From contig JAPLTX010000037.1 in the NCBI GenBank assembly GCA_026397915.1, forward strand, positions 1-64,000: DNA of 64,000 nucleotides, written 5' to 3'. Positions 1-7,404 of the stretch are shown in pieces. The notes beneath the pieces were generated by a model. The model made no database searches. It was not told the DNA's origin and saw only the letters and a program-made list of their open reading frames with translations. The position numbers were made by a program, and so were the translations under genes. Source of the stretch: Verrucomicrobiota bacterium. GTDB taxonomy: Bacteria; Verrucomicrobiota; Verrucomicrobiia; CAIQCK01. Positions within the stretch are counted from its first letter, which is position 1. The number at the start of each line of letters is the position of its first letter.

Positions 1-489
1 ACAGTGGGTTATAAGGACGAAGAGCATTTCTTCGGCGATAATGCCGCCGGGTTTTCGACGCGGTCCAATTTTTGGAACGAGCTGGGCACCAACGGCGTTC
101 AACTCTATGTGACCGGTCACATTCACAACGAAAGCGTCGCCAGCACCACCAATGATTACGGGGACACGATCATTCAATTGATGGCGGGCGGCGGCGGAGC
201 GTCTTTGGTTCCGGTCATTGACAAGCATGATCCGGGAGTTGACGTGCTGCACACCAATGACCTCTTCGGTTTCTCGCTGGCCACGGTGAGCGACACTTCC
301 ATGACGATCCAATACTATTCGCTCCACACGAACGACAACAGTTGGACCGTCGCCAGCTATGTCACTTCGATCTCGCCGAACCAGGCCGTCCCCGAAGCGT
401 CGTCTGCCATGCTGCTCGCGCCGGCCTTGCTCGCGGTCATGGCCGGCCGTTCCCGGAGACGGCGAAGGAATAGAACCGGCGTCTGTTGA
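1..489 (+). CDS. Secreted metallophosphoesterase, PEP-CTERM-like, 3' part only
   Basis: This is the C-terminal part of a calcineurin-like phosphoesterase cut by the left window edge. The reading frame is open from base 1, and residues before the first possible start (GTG at 4) still align with the next three genes, so the true start lies outside. Visible motifs are GHIHNES, matching the metal-binding GHxH block of the family, and a C-terminus made of VPEA, a hydrophobic stretch and an Arg-rich tail (SRRRRR), the layout of a PEP-CTERM sorting signal with Pro replaced by Ala. It is followed after 4 bp by a paralogue. The substrate is unknown; a phosphomonoesterase or phosphodiesterase outside the inner membrane is likely. 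Confidence 0.85.
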   Translation, partial: TVGYKDEEHFFGDNAAGFSTRSNFWNELGTNGVQLYVTGHIHNESVASTTNDYGDTIIQLMAGGGGASLVPVIDKHDPGVDVLHTNDLFGFSLATVSDTSMTIQYYSLHTNDNSWTVASYVTSISPNQAVPEASSAMLLAPALLAVMAGRSRRRRRNRTGVC

Positions 490-493
490 TTAG

Positions 494-1609
494 ATGTTAT
501 CCGTGAAAACGAGATTTGCTTTGAGACTCGTCGTATGGCTGTCCGCGTCATTTTTATATGCGCCAACGCTTCGAGCTGATTGGTCCTTCGCCATGCTGGG
601 CGACACCCGGGGTGAACCCGACACAACCACCGGAGTCAGTCTCTACTTGAATACCATTGCGCAGAAGATGGCCTCCCTGAATCCCGAACTGGTGATGGTG
701 GCCGGCGACTTGTGCAATGGCACTGACGTGCTATCAGGTTCCCCTCTTACCTATGCGGATGAGTTTGCCAACTGGAAGACGGCCATGTTGCCGGTCTTCG
801 ATTACTCCGCAAACACAGGCATCCCGATCTACACCGTGCGTGGCAATCATGAGTCCCAGGGAGCGCCCGAAGCTTTGAAGCAGGCCTATTACGACGCATT
901 CAGCGCCTATGTGCCGTTCAACGGGCCAAACAACGGGCCGACCGACGACCAGCGAGGTTTCAGTTGGTCCTTCGGCTACAGCAACGTCACCTTCGTCGCC
1001 GCCGATCAGTATTTCAACCGCGACAAGACGGGAGAGTCGGGATATCACAGCCTGGACCAGGCGTGGGTCACCCAGCAGTTTCACCAGACCAACTCGCCCT
1101 ACAAAGTCTTCATGGTCCACGAGCCGTTCTTCATGACGGTGGGGTGTGAGTCGGAAGAGCATTTCTTCGGCACCAGTGCCGCCGCGTTCGAGACCCGGAC
1201 GAATTTCTGGAACGCGCTCGGCACCAACGGTGTCCAGCTTAGTCTGTGTGGGCACGTCCACTACGAAAGCGTCGCCAGCACCACCAATGATTACGGTGAC
1301 ACAATCATCCAACTGCTGGCGGGCAACGGCGGCGCGCCTTACGAAGTGGTCGGCGACACACATGATCCGGGAGTCAGTGTGCACTACACCAACGGCCTCT
1401 TCGGTTTTTCGCTGGCGACGGTGAGCGCCGCCGCCATGACGATCCAATACTACTCGCTTCACACCAACGACAACAGTTGGACCGTGGCGAGCTACGTCAC
1501 GACGATCTCGCCGAACCAGATGGTCCCGGAGCCTTCCGCCGCTGTCCTGCTCGCGCCGGCGGTGGCGGTGTTGACGACCGGGCGCTCCCGGAGGCGGCGA
1601 AGGCACTGA
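494..1609 (+). CDS. Secreted metallophosphoesterase with canonical PEP-CTERM tail
   Basis: A 371-residue calcineurin-like or purple-acid-phosphatase-like enzyme. Residues 1-28 form a Sec signal ending LRA before DWSFAM. Metal-site motifs run in family order: GDTRG at 36-40, GDL at 71-73, GNHE at 117-120, a His in VHEPF near 209 and GHVHYES near 253. The C-terminus has VPEPS, a hydrophobic segment and SRRRRRH. It is the only copy in the array with the exact PEP triplet. The ATG lies 4 bp after the upstream stop and has no clear Shine-Dalgarno. Hydrolysis of an extracytoplasmic phosphoester is expected from the family; the substrate cannot be read from sequence. Confidence 0.88.
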   Translation: MLSVKTRFALRLVVWLSASFLYAPTLRADWSFAMLGDTRGEPDTTTGVSLYLNTIAQKMASLNPELVMVAGDLCNGTDVLSGSPLTYADEFANWKTAMLPVFDYSANTGIPIYTVRGNHESQGAPEALKQAYYDAFSAYVPFNGPNNGPTDDQRGFSWSFGYSNVTFVAADQYFNRDKTGESGYHSLDQAWVTQQFHQTNSPYKVFMVHEPFFMTVGCESEEHFFGTSAAAFETRTNFWNALGTNGVQLSLCGHVHYESVASTTNDYGDTIIQLLAGNGGAPYEVVGDTHDPGVSVHYTNGLFGFSLATVSAAAMTIQYYSLHTNDNSWTVASYVTTISPNQMVPEPSAAVLLAPAVAVLTTGRSRRRRRH

Positions 1610-1621
1610 CTCTTGATAGCC

Positions 1622-2749
1622 ATGAACACGAAACCGATTCCGAGAGTCGTTGTTTGGGTGTCCGCGCTTCTCCTGTGCGCGCCGTCGCTGCGAGCGGACT
1701 GGTCCTTCGCCATGCTGGGCGACACCCGGGGTGACCGCTCGAATACCACCACGGGAGTCAGCCCCTACTTGAATACCATTGCGCAAAAGATCGCCACGTT
1801 GAGTCCCAATCTCGTGCTGGTGGGCGGCGACCTGATCAATGGCAATGATGTGCCGTCCGGTTCCTTCCTTGAGAACTATTCGCTTCAATTCACCAATTGG
1901 ATGAACGCCATGTCGCCGGTCTTCAACTACTCCACGGGCTTGGGCATCCCGATCTACCCCGTGCGTGGCAACCATGAAAACTGCGACCACGAAGGCCCGA
2001 CCGTCACCCACTTGAAGCAGGCTTATTATGACGCTTTCAACGCCTATGTGCCGGCCAACGGGCCAAACTACGGTTCGACCAACGACCAGGTTGGTTTCAG
2101 CTACTCCTTCACCACGAACAACGTCACCTTCGTCGCCGCCGATCAGTATTTCTATTATGACCCGACGCCGGGCCAGGAAGGATATTACGATCTGGACCGG
2201 TCATGGGTCACCCAGCAGTTTCAGCAGACAAACTCGTCCTTCAAGGTTTTCATGGCTCACGAGCCGATCTTCAACTCGGAGGGTAGCGACCCGGGTGGTT
2301 TCTTCGGCACCAATGCCGCCGGACTGCAAGTCCGGGAGGATTTCTGGAACGCGCTCGGCACCAACGGCGTCCAGCTTTATCTGACCGGTCACATTCACAA
2401 CGAAACCGTCGCCAGCACCACGAATGATTATGGGAACACCATCTTTCAATTGATGGCGGGCAACGGCGGAGCGCCTTTGGAGCCGGTTGGCAACTCGCAT
2501 GAGCCGGGCATTGACGTGCAATACACCAACGCCCTCTTCGGCTTCTCGCTGGCCACGGTGCAAGCCGACGCCATGACAATCCAATACTATTCGCTCAACA
2601 CGAACGACAACAGTTGGAGCGTGGCCAGCTATGTCACGACGATTTCGCCGTCCTCGCAGGTTGTTCCGGAAGCTTCTTCTGCCATCCTGGTCGCTCCAGG
2701 CTTGCTGGCATTGATGACCGGTTGTTTCCGGAGGCGGCGAAGACATTGA
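1622..2749 (+). CDS. Secreted metallophosphoesterase, PEP-CTERM-like (array copy 3)
   Basis: Third paralogue of the array, 375 residues from the ATG chosen here; an in-frame TTG 9 bp upstream is less likely because copies 3 and 4 both start MNTKPI at this ATG. The Sec signal ends near LRAD. Motifs GDTRG, GGDLING, GNHEN, HEPI and GHIHNE supply the expected metal ligands. The tail reads VVPEASS, a hydrophobic segment and CFRRRRRH, so the PEP triplet is PEA. The gene sits 12 bp after copy 2 and is presumably co-transcribed. Its central part matches copy 4 more closely than copy 2, which fits stepwise tandem duplication. Confidence 0.87.
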   Translation: MNTKPIPRVVVWVSALLLCAPSLRADWSFAMLGDTRGDRSNTTTGVSPYLNTIAQKIATLSPNLVLVGGDLINGNDVPSGSFLENYSLQFTNWMNAMSPVFNYSTGLGIPIYPVRGNHENCDHEGPTVTHLKQAYYDAFNAYVPANGPNYGSTNDQVGFSYSFTTNNVTFVAADQYFYYDPTPGQEGYYDLDRSWVTQQFQQTNSSFKVFMAHEPIFNSEGSDPGGFFGTNAAGLQVREDFWNALGTNGVQLYLTGHIHNETVASTTNDYGNTIFQLMAGNGGAPLEPVGNSHEPGIDVQYTNALFGFSLATVQADAMTIQYYSLNTNDNSWSVASYVTTISPSSQVVPEASSAILVAPGLLALMTGCFRRRRRH

Positions 2750-2761
2750 TGTTTGATAGCC

Positions 2762-3889
2762 ATGAACACGAAACCGATTGTGGGAGTCGTCGTATGTGTG
2801 AGCATGTTCCTTTTGTATGCGCCGGCGCTTCAAGCTGATTGGACTTTTGTCATGATGGGCGACACCCGCGGTGACGACGGCACAACCACCACGGGGATCA
2901 GTCCCTACCTGAACACCATCGCGCAGAAGATCGGCACGCTCAGTCCCGATTTGGTGTTGGTGGCCGGCGACTTGATCAATGGCGATTTGTTGCCATCAGG
3001 CTCTCCCCTCTGGAGCTACGCGATCCAGTATGCCAACTGGAAGACGGCCATGCAGCCGGTTTTCGATTATTCCATAAACACTGGCATCCCGATCTACCCC
3101 GTGCGCGGCAACCATGACAACTGCCACAGCGAGACGGCGCCCATTCCCGATTTGAAGCAGGCTTACTACGACGCTTTCAGCCCCTATGTGCCTGCCAACG
3201 GCCCAAACACCATTTCGAGCGGTGACCAGCGAGGATTCAGTTATTCTTTCACCTACAACAACGCCACCTTTGTCGTTGCCGACGAGTATTTTTATTACAA
3301 CCAGACGCCGGGCCAGGACGGATATCACGAGTTGGATCAGGCGTGGGTCACCCAGCAACTCCACGATTCAAGCTCGGCCTACAAGGTCCTCATGGGCCAC
3401 GTGCCGTTCTTTATGACACAGGGCCACGATTCGATGGAGCATTTCTTCGGCGAAACTGCCGCTGGTTACGCGAACCGGACGAATTTCTGGAACACGATGG
3501 GCACCAACGGCCTCCAGCTTTACGTGACCGGCCACGTTCACAACGAATCCGTCGCCCGCACCACGAATGATTACGGGAACTCGATCATCCAATTGATGGC
3601 GGGCAACGGCGGAGGTCCCCCGGATCCGATCAGTGACAGGCATGATCCGGGAGTCGAGATGCTATACACTAACGAGCTTTTTGGCTTCTCGCTGGCAACA
3701 GTTGGGGCCGCCGAGATGACGATCCAATACTACTCGCTCAACACGAACGACAGCAGTTGGGCCGTCGCCAGCTATGTCACCTCGATCTCGCCGAACCAAG
3801 CCGTCCCCGAAGCGTCGTCTGCCATGCTGCTCGCGCCGGCCATGATGGCATTGATGACTGGTCGTTCCCGAAAACGGCGAAGGGGTTGA
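2762..3889 (+). CDS. Secreted metallophosphoesterase, PEP-CTERM-like (array copy 4)
   Basis: Fourth paralogue, 375 residues from the ATG (an in-frame TTG lies 9 bp earlier). Signal peptide to about LQAD, then GDTRG, AGDLING, GNHDN (Asp where copies 2 and 3 have Glu), HVPF and GHVHNES. The C-terminus has VPEASS, a hydrophobic helix and SRKRRRG, again a PEA variant of the PEP-CTERM signal. The last gene of the array ends 9 bp from the stop of the convergent NodB-like gene, leaving no room for a normal terminator. Function as for its siblings: exported phosphoesterase of unknown substrate. Confidence 0.87.
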   Translation: MNTKPIVGVVVCVSMFLLYAPALQADWTFVMMGDTRGDDGTTTTGISPYLNTIAQKIGTLSPDLVLVAGDLINGDLLPSGSPLWSYAIQYANWKTAMQPVFDYSINTGIPIYPVRGNHDNCHSETAPIPDLKQAYYDAFSPYVPANGPNTISSGDQRGFSYSFTYNNATFVVADEYFYYNQTPGQDGYHELDQAWVTQQLHDSSSAYKVLMGHVPFFMTQGHDSMEHFFGETAAGYANRTNFWNTMGTNGLQLYVTGHVHNESVARTTNDYGNSIIQLMAGNGGGPPDPISDRHDPGVEMLYTNELFGFSLATVGAAEMTIQYYSLNTNDSSWAVASYVTSISPNQAVPEASSAMLLAPAMMALMTGRSRKRRRG

Positions 3890-3898
3890 TTCGGTGAG

Positions 3899-4903
3899 TC
3901 AGTGCGGTGGGCAGAACTTGTGACAGATTTCCAAGCCGGTCATCCACTCGATGCGGCTGCCGTAGTGCTGGCGCAGCCGCTCGACGGCCAACTGAAAAAC
4001 ACGGAAGCCGCTCTTGGTGCCGTTGCTGTAGAGCGTCTGGGCGTGCGTGTAGAAGACGAGGCACTTGCCCTTCCTGATCTGTTCGACGAAGAGGCCGTGC
4101 CGGCCGTCGGCGGTGATGTAACGGTCGGCGTCGCGGAGGATGTCCTGCTCGGTCTTCTTGCCGAAGGTATGGTCGTAAACGTCGGTGACGTTCGGACGGA
4201 GCGAGACCGCTGTGAGGCCGTCGCCGTGATAGATCACGCCGGGCTGGTCGCCCGTGTCGTTGAAGACCATCACATACTTCAAGCCAAGGACTTTCTTTGC
4301 GGCGCGGACGGCAGCCTCGCCTAGTGCGACGTTCTTCTCCTTCGGATAGAACCAGCACATTGTCAGCCCGCCGGCTTCGATGCCCGCGCTCTTGAGCATT
4401 CGCATCGCCTCGGCGATGTAGGCCGTCTGCGTGGCCAGCGGCTGCGTGTGAAGCCAGTCGTTCTCCATCGGCGGGCTGGCGTTGAGTTTCTTCGCCGCGA
4501 TGTCCCAGACGTGCCAGTGCGTAATCACCTCCGGCGTGATGGTGAACCGCGGCGTAAACAGTTCCTTGATCATCGCGATCCAAGCCAGTCGTTCCTCACG
4601 CGTATGGCCGGGGAATTCGCCGAGCGAGCCGTCAATCGGTTTGATCCCGCCGATGCACGGCACGACGCTGAACTTGCCTTTGACGCCGTTCTGCTTGGCC
4701 CACTGCCCGAACTCCACATAGAACGACGTGGGAATCTCCCGGCAGACGTTGGTGTCCTTCACCGAGCGCATGTTGATGAATGGCGCCGGGTCGTCAACGA
4801 TCATGCAGACGGGGATTTTCGGGCCGTCGTCGGCACGCGCTGTCGGACACAGGCCGAGTATTCCAGCGAACATCCAACCAGAAACAGTCAGCAGGCGTTT
4901 CAT
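3899..4903 (-). CDS. Exported protein with possible NodB-type deacetylase fold
   Basis: A 334-residue protein with a Sec signal (MKRLLTVSGWMFAGILGL, cut near ARA). After the signal comes VDDPAPFI, a paired Asp resembling the first metal motif of polysaccharide deacetylases, then KGKFSVVP, a His-rich THWHVWD, and FPGHTREERL. I do not recognise the exact family; a NodB-like barrel is a guess from the Asp pair and strand order. The start at MKRLL is chosen because residues further upstream would overlap the aldo/keto reductase gene. It is the last gene of a four-gene minus-strand operon, 13 bp after the reductase, and may act on the same sugar-like substrate as the ceramidase-like gene at the head. 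Confidence 0.7.
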   Translation of the reverse strand: MKRLLTVSGWMFAGILGLCPTARADDGPKIPVCMIVDDPAPFINMRSVKDTNVCREIPTSFYVEFGQWAKQNGVKGKFSVVPCIGGIKPIDGSLGEFPGHTREERLAWIAMIKELFTPRFTITPEVITHWHVWDIAAKKLNASPPMENDWLHTQPLATQTAYIAEAMRMLKSAGIEAGGLTMCWFYPKEKNVALGEAAVRAAKKVLGLKYVMVFNDTGDQPGVIYHGDGLTAVSLRPNVTDVYDHTFGKKTEQDILRDADRYITADGRHGLFVEQIRKGKCLVFYTHAQTLYSNGTKSGFRVFQLAVERLRQHYGSRIEWMTGLEICHKFCPPH

Positions 4904-4916
4904 GCAAACCGGCGTA

Positions 4917-6152
4917 TCAGGCCAGCAACTCGTGGGCGGCTTTGAGCTTCCGGACGATGGCGAGCCGCGCGGGGCAGACCTGCTCGCATTGGTGGCAATC
5001 CTGGCAGGCGGTCGCTTGCTGATGGCCCGGCAGCGAAGCGTAGAGTTCGCGCGCGTCGCGGCGGTGGCCGTAGTTTTGGTGATACATGCGGTAGCGGAGG
5101 ATGTCCGGGATGCGCACGCCGGCCGGGCAGACCGACACGCAGGTCTCGCACATCCGGCAGTAATCGCCGGTGGCCAGCGATGCATATTGGTCCAGCAAAC
5201 GTTCGTGGAGCGCGCCGAACTTTCGCGTCACCGCCGCGCAGTTCTCCGTCACGTCCTGTGTCGCGCCCATGCCGACGATGGCGCAGGAAACGTTCGGGTT
5301 CTTCAACACCCACATCAAAAACGCCTGGTAGAGGTTCTGTTTGCCGAGCGTCTTCAGCTCCTTCAGCAGACCGGCCACCTTCGGGTCGTCGTTCTTCTTC
5401 GCCCAGTTGGGAATGAAGTGGCCGGTCATCGGCTTGATCACCATCACACCCACGTCCTTCTTCTTGCACAGGTCAAACAGTTCCTCCGTGCCAACGCGGT
5501 CGGTCTTTTCCGTCCACTTGGCGAGGTTCATGTAGTTGTAGGGCTGGAGGATAAAGTCAACCAGACCGGTTTCGACGCGCAAGCGATGCTGCTCCGGAAT
5601 GTGGCAGCTCATGCCGATAAACCGGATTTTGCCCTGCTGCTTGAGCTTCTGCGCGGCCTCGGCAAACCCATCGCTCCAGCCGCCGTGGCCGAAGTAGCCG
5701 TCAATCACGTCGGTCTGAAACCGCGTGAGGCTCCGCTCGCAGTCGGCAATGACGGCCTTGGCGTCGCGCTTGCCGGATGCGGTGAAGATGAACGCGTCCT
5801 TGCGGCGGCCTTTCAGCGCGCGGCCGAGTATTTCCTCGGTGTCGTGGTAGCTGGCGGAAGTGGCGACGAAGTTGCCGCCGTGCTCCAGCAGCTTGTGCGT
5901 CATTGCCGGAAGCTCCTCGCGATACTTGTTGAACAGCTCCGACCCAAGCTGCTGCGAGCGCAGCCCGCTGGCGCAGCCCAGCCCGATCTCGGAAATCTTG
6001 AGGTTCGTGCGGCCGAGCCGGCGATACTTCATGCCCGCCGCCGGTTCGCTCGCCGCCGCCGTGCGGTTCTCCGCGAGCGTTCCCAACGCCACCGCGGTGG
6101 TGGTCTCCAGAAACTGGCGACGTGTCACTGAACTGTTCTCTTTAGCACTCAT
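4917..6152 (-). CDS. Tat-exported aldo/keto reductase with two 4Fe-4S clusters
   Basis: 411 residues. The N-terminus carries a twin-arginine signal (TRRQFLE at 10-16). Residues 41-330 are an aldo/keto reductase barrel (MKYRRLGRTNLKISEIGLG). The C-terminus has two ferredoxin-type motifs, CRMCETCVSVCP and CQDCHQCEQVCP. The usual Asp-Tyr-Lys-His tetrad looks altered: the position after NFV is Ala97, not Asp; Tyr102 and His156 remain; the Lys of the common TK motif is Ala125. It may therefore be an Fe-S electron-transfer oxidoreductase rather than a standard NADPH reductase. The start is set by AAAGGAG 6 bp upstream. Second-last gene of the operon. Confidence 0.85.
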   Translation of the reverse strand: MSAKENSSVTRRQFLETTTAVALGTLAENRTAAASEPAAGMKYRRLGRTNLKISEIGLGCASGLRSQQLGSELFNKYREELPAMTHKLLEHGGNFVATSASYHDTEEILGRALKGRRKDAFIFTASGKRDAKAVIADCERSLTRFQTDVIDGYFGHGGWSDGFAEAAQKLKQQGKIRFIGMSCHIPEQHRLRVETGLVDFILQPYNYMNLAKWTEKTDRVGTEELFDLCKKKDVGVMVIKPMTGHFIPNWAKKNDDPKVAGLLKELKTLGKQNLYQAFLMWVLKNPNVSCAIVGMGATQDVTENCAAVTRKFGALHERLLDQYASLATGDYCRMCETCVSVCPAGVRIPDILRYRMYHQNYGHRRDARELYASLPGHQQATACQDCHQCEQVCPARLAIVRKLKAAHELLA

Positions 6153-6158
6153 GGCGTT

Positions 6159-6165
6159 CTCCTTT
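6159..6165 (-). promoter_or_regulatory. Shine-Dalgarno of the aldo/keto reductase gene
   Basis: AAAGGAG on the minus strand, 6 bp before the ATG at 6152. It decides between this ATG and a longer reading frame that would begin inside the intergenic region. Confidence 0.75.
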
Positions 6166-6196
6166 CGTAACAAGCGTTCGTTGACTCCCCGCCTCA

Positions 6197-7387
6197 CTAC
6201 ACCGGCGCGCCCAAGAAACCCTCGTGATAAAACACCGGCTTGTAGCCGTGTTCGGTCACCCAGCGGATGGCGGTATCAAGCCGCAGGGCGTGGTCGGGGA
6301 TGTAGCGAGTGTAGAACGGCCAGAAATACTGCTCGTGCGTGAACAGGTCCATCATTTCGGCCGTGTTCGGGTCCTTCGAGATCGGCTCCAGCGTGGAGGC
6401 GATACGGTCAACCGGCGTGGAGTTGCAGACGATGTCCACCCGCGAGCAGACGATTCCGCTTTTGAAATCCTTCCAGGCGTCGTGCGTCGAGACATACTGG
6501 GAGATGACGTCGTCGTAGCGGTAGTTCACGTCGTAGCGGCCGCTCCCGGGCATGCGGAAATAGCCACTCAGCGCGCGGACGCCGCGCTTATAGAGCGGCT
6601 TGAGCGCTTCCTGCCGTGTCATGCCCCAATGGATTACAGTCGGCGGAGCGTAGCTCTGCGCACCGGCGAAACGGTGTATCTCGTGAGCCACGAGATCCAG
6701 GTCGGCCAGCAGCTTCTGTGGCGGCGCATCCTGATACGGCCGGTCGGGTTTGTCGGCGTAGGCGTGGAAGGCGAGCTTGAGCCAGTTCGAGCAGTCGCGC
6801 CATTCGGTTTTGTAGCGATCGGGGAACTGCGAGATGTCGAAGCCGTCGTCGGTCGTGTAGTAGATGTTGATGGTGAACTTTACACCATACTTCTTGTGCA
6901 GGTTGCGGAGCATTGCCATGTAGAAGCAATCGAACAGTGAGCTGTAGTTCTTCTGGAAGATGTCGCGGAGGAAGAAGCTGTTGTCATCAATGGAGAAACG
7001 ATAGCGCGGAAACGAATGGCGGTCCCACACGACGCGCACGCGATCTTCGTGACGGCCTGAAACTCCTTTGCTGGTGGCCGTGATGTTCGTCTCGCGGTCG
7101 CGCAGCACGACCTCGGCGGTAAACTTCTCTCCTTCTCGCTCCGCTTCTTTGTCGCCGACCAGGACGCAGTCGCCCTCCGGCGCCTTGCCGGAAACGCGGA
7201 TGGCCAGCCCGCGATCAACGGTCTTGCCATGCCGGTGGTTGAGAACGGCGCCGTGAAACGGCTCCTCAATCTTCAGCGCCGAGGAAGTCGCCGCAAGCGC
7301 AGTCAACGGTTCGCCGAGAATAATCCCGGCCGCGCCCAGCGCGGCGGTTCCCAAAAAGTCGCGTCGTCCGATGGGTTGGTTTTTCAT
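6197..7387 (-). CDS. Tat-exported protein of unknown family, NodB-like features
   Basis: 396 residues beginning MKNQPIGRRDFLG, a clear Tat signal. Residues 40-120 look like a small beta domain (FHGAVLNHRHG, RGLAIRVSGKAP). From about 125 a barrel-like region includes FSIDDNSFFLRDIF, KFTINIYY, and LAFHAYADKPDRPY. The Asp pair followed by a His block recalls polysaccharide deacetylases, but I cannot assign it firmly. The ATG at 7387 has GGAG 9 bp upstream; a longer start (MKQEIKT) would consume that site. It lies 17 bp after the ceramidase-like gene and 44 bp before the reductase, so it belongs to the same operon. Confidence 0.72.
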   Translation of the reverse strand: MKNQPIGRRDFLGTAALGAAGIILGEPLTALAATSSALKIEEPFHGAVLNHRHGKTVDRGLAIRVSGKAPEGDCVLVGDKEAEREGEKFTAEVVLRDRETNITATSKGVSGRHEDRVRVVWDRHSFPRYRFSIDDNSFFLRDIFQKNYSSLFDCFYMAMLRNLHKKYGVKFTINIYYTTDDGFDISQFPDRYKTEWRDCSNWLKLAFHAYADKPDRPYQDAPPQKLLADLDLVAHEIHRFAGAQSYAPPTVIHWGMTRQEALKPLYKRGVRALSGYFRMPGSGRYDVNYRYDDVISQYVSTHDAWKDFKSGIVCSRVDIVCNSTPVDRIASTLEPISKDPNTAEMMDLFTHEQYFWPFYTRYIPDHALRLDTAIRWVTEHGYKPVFYHEGFLGAPV

Positions 7388-7404
7388 GGTTTTGATCTCC
7401 TGTT

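Larger units (their letters stand above)
1..3889 (+). repeat. Tandem array of four metallophosphoesterase genes
   Basis: Four head-to-tail copies, about 1.13 kb per unit, with long near-identical blocks at the same position in each, such as the coding for ASTTNDYG after GHxH and TIQYYSL before the sorting signal. Spacers are 4-12 bp. The array may continue to the left of the window. The copies have diverged at signal peptides and in the GNHE/GNHD motif, so it is not a very recent duplication. Confidence 0.85.

Noticed and set aside
734..2011. Long minus-strand frame across the phosphoesterase array
   Set aside because: Antisense shadow of the real genes; composition Arg/His/Val rich and no motifs.
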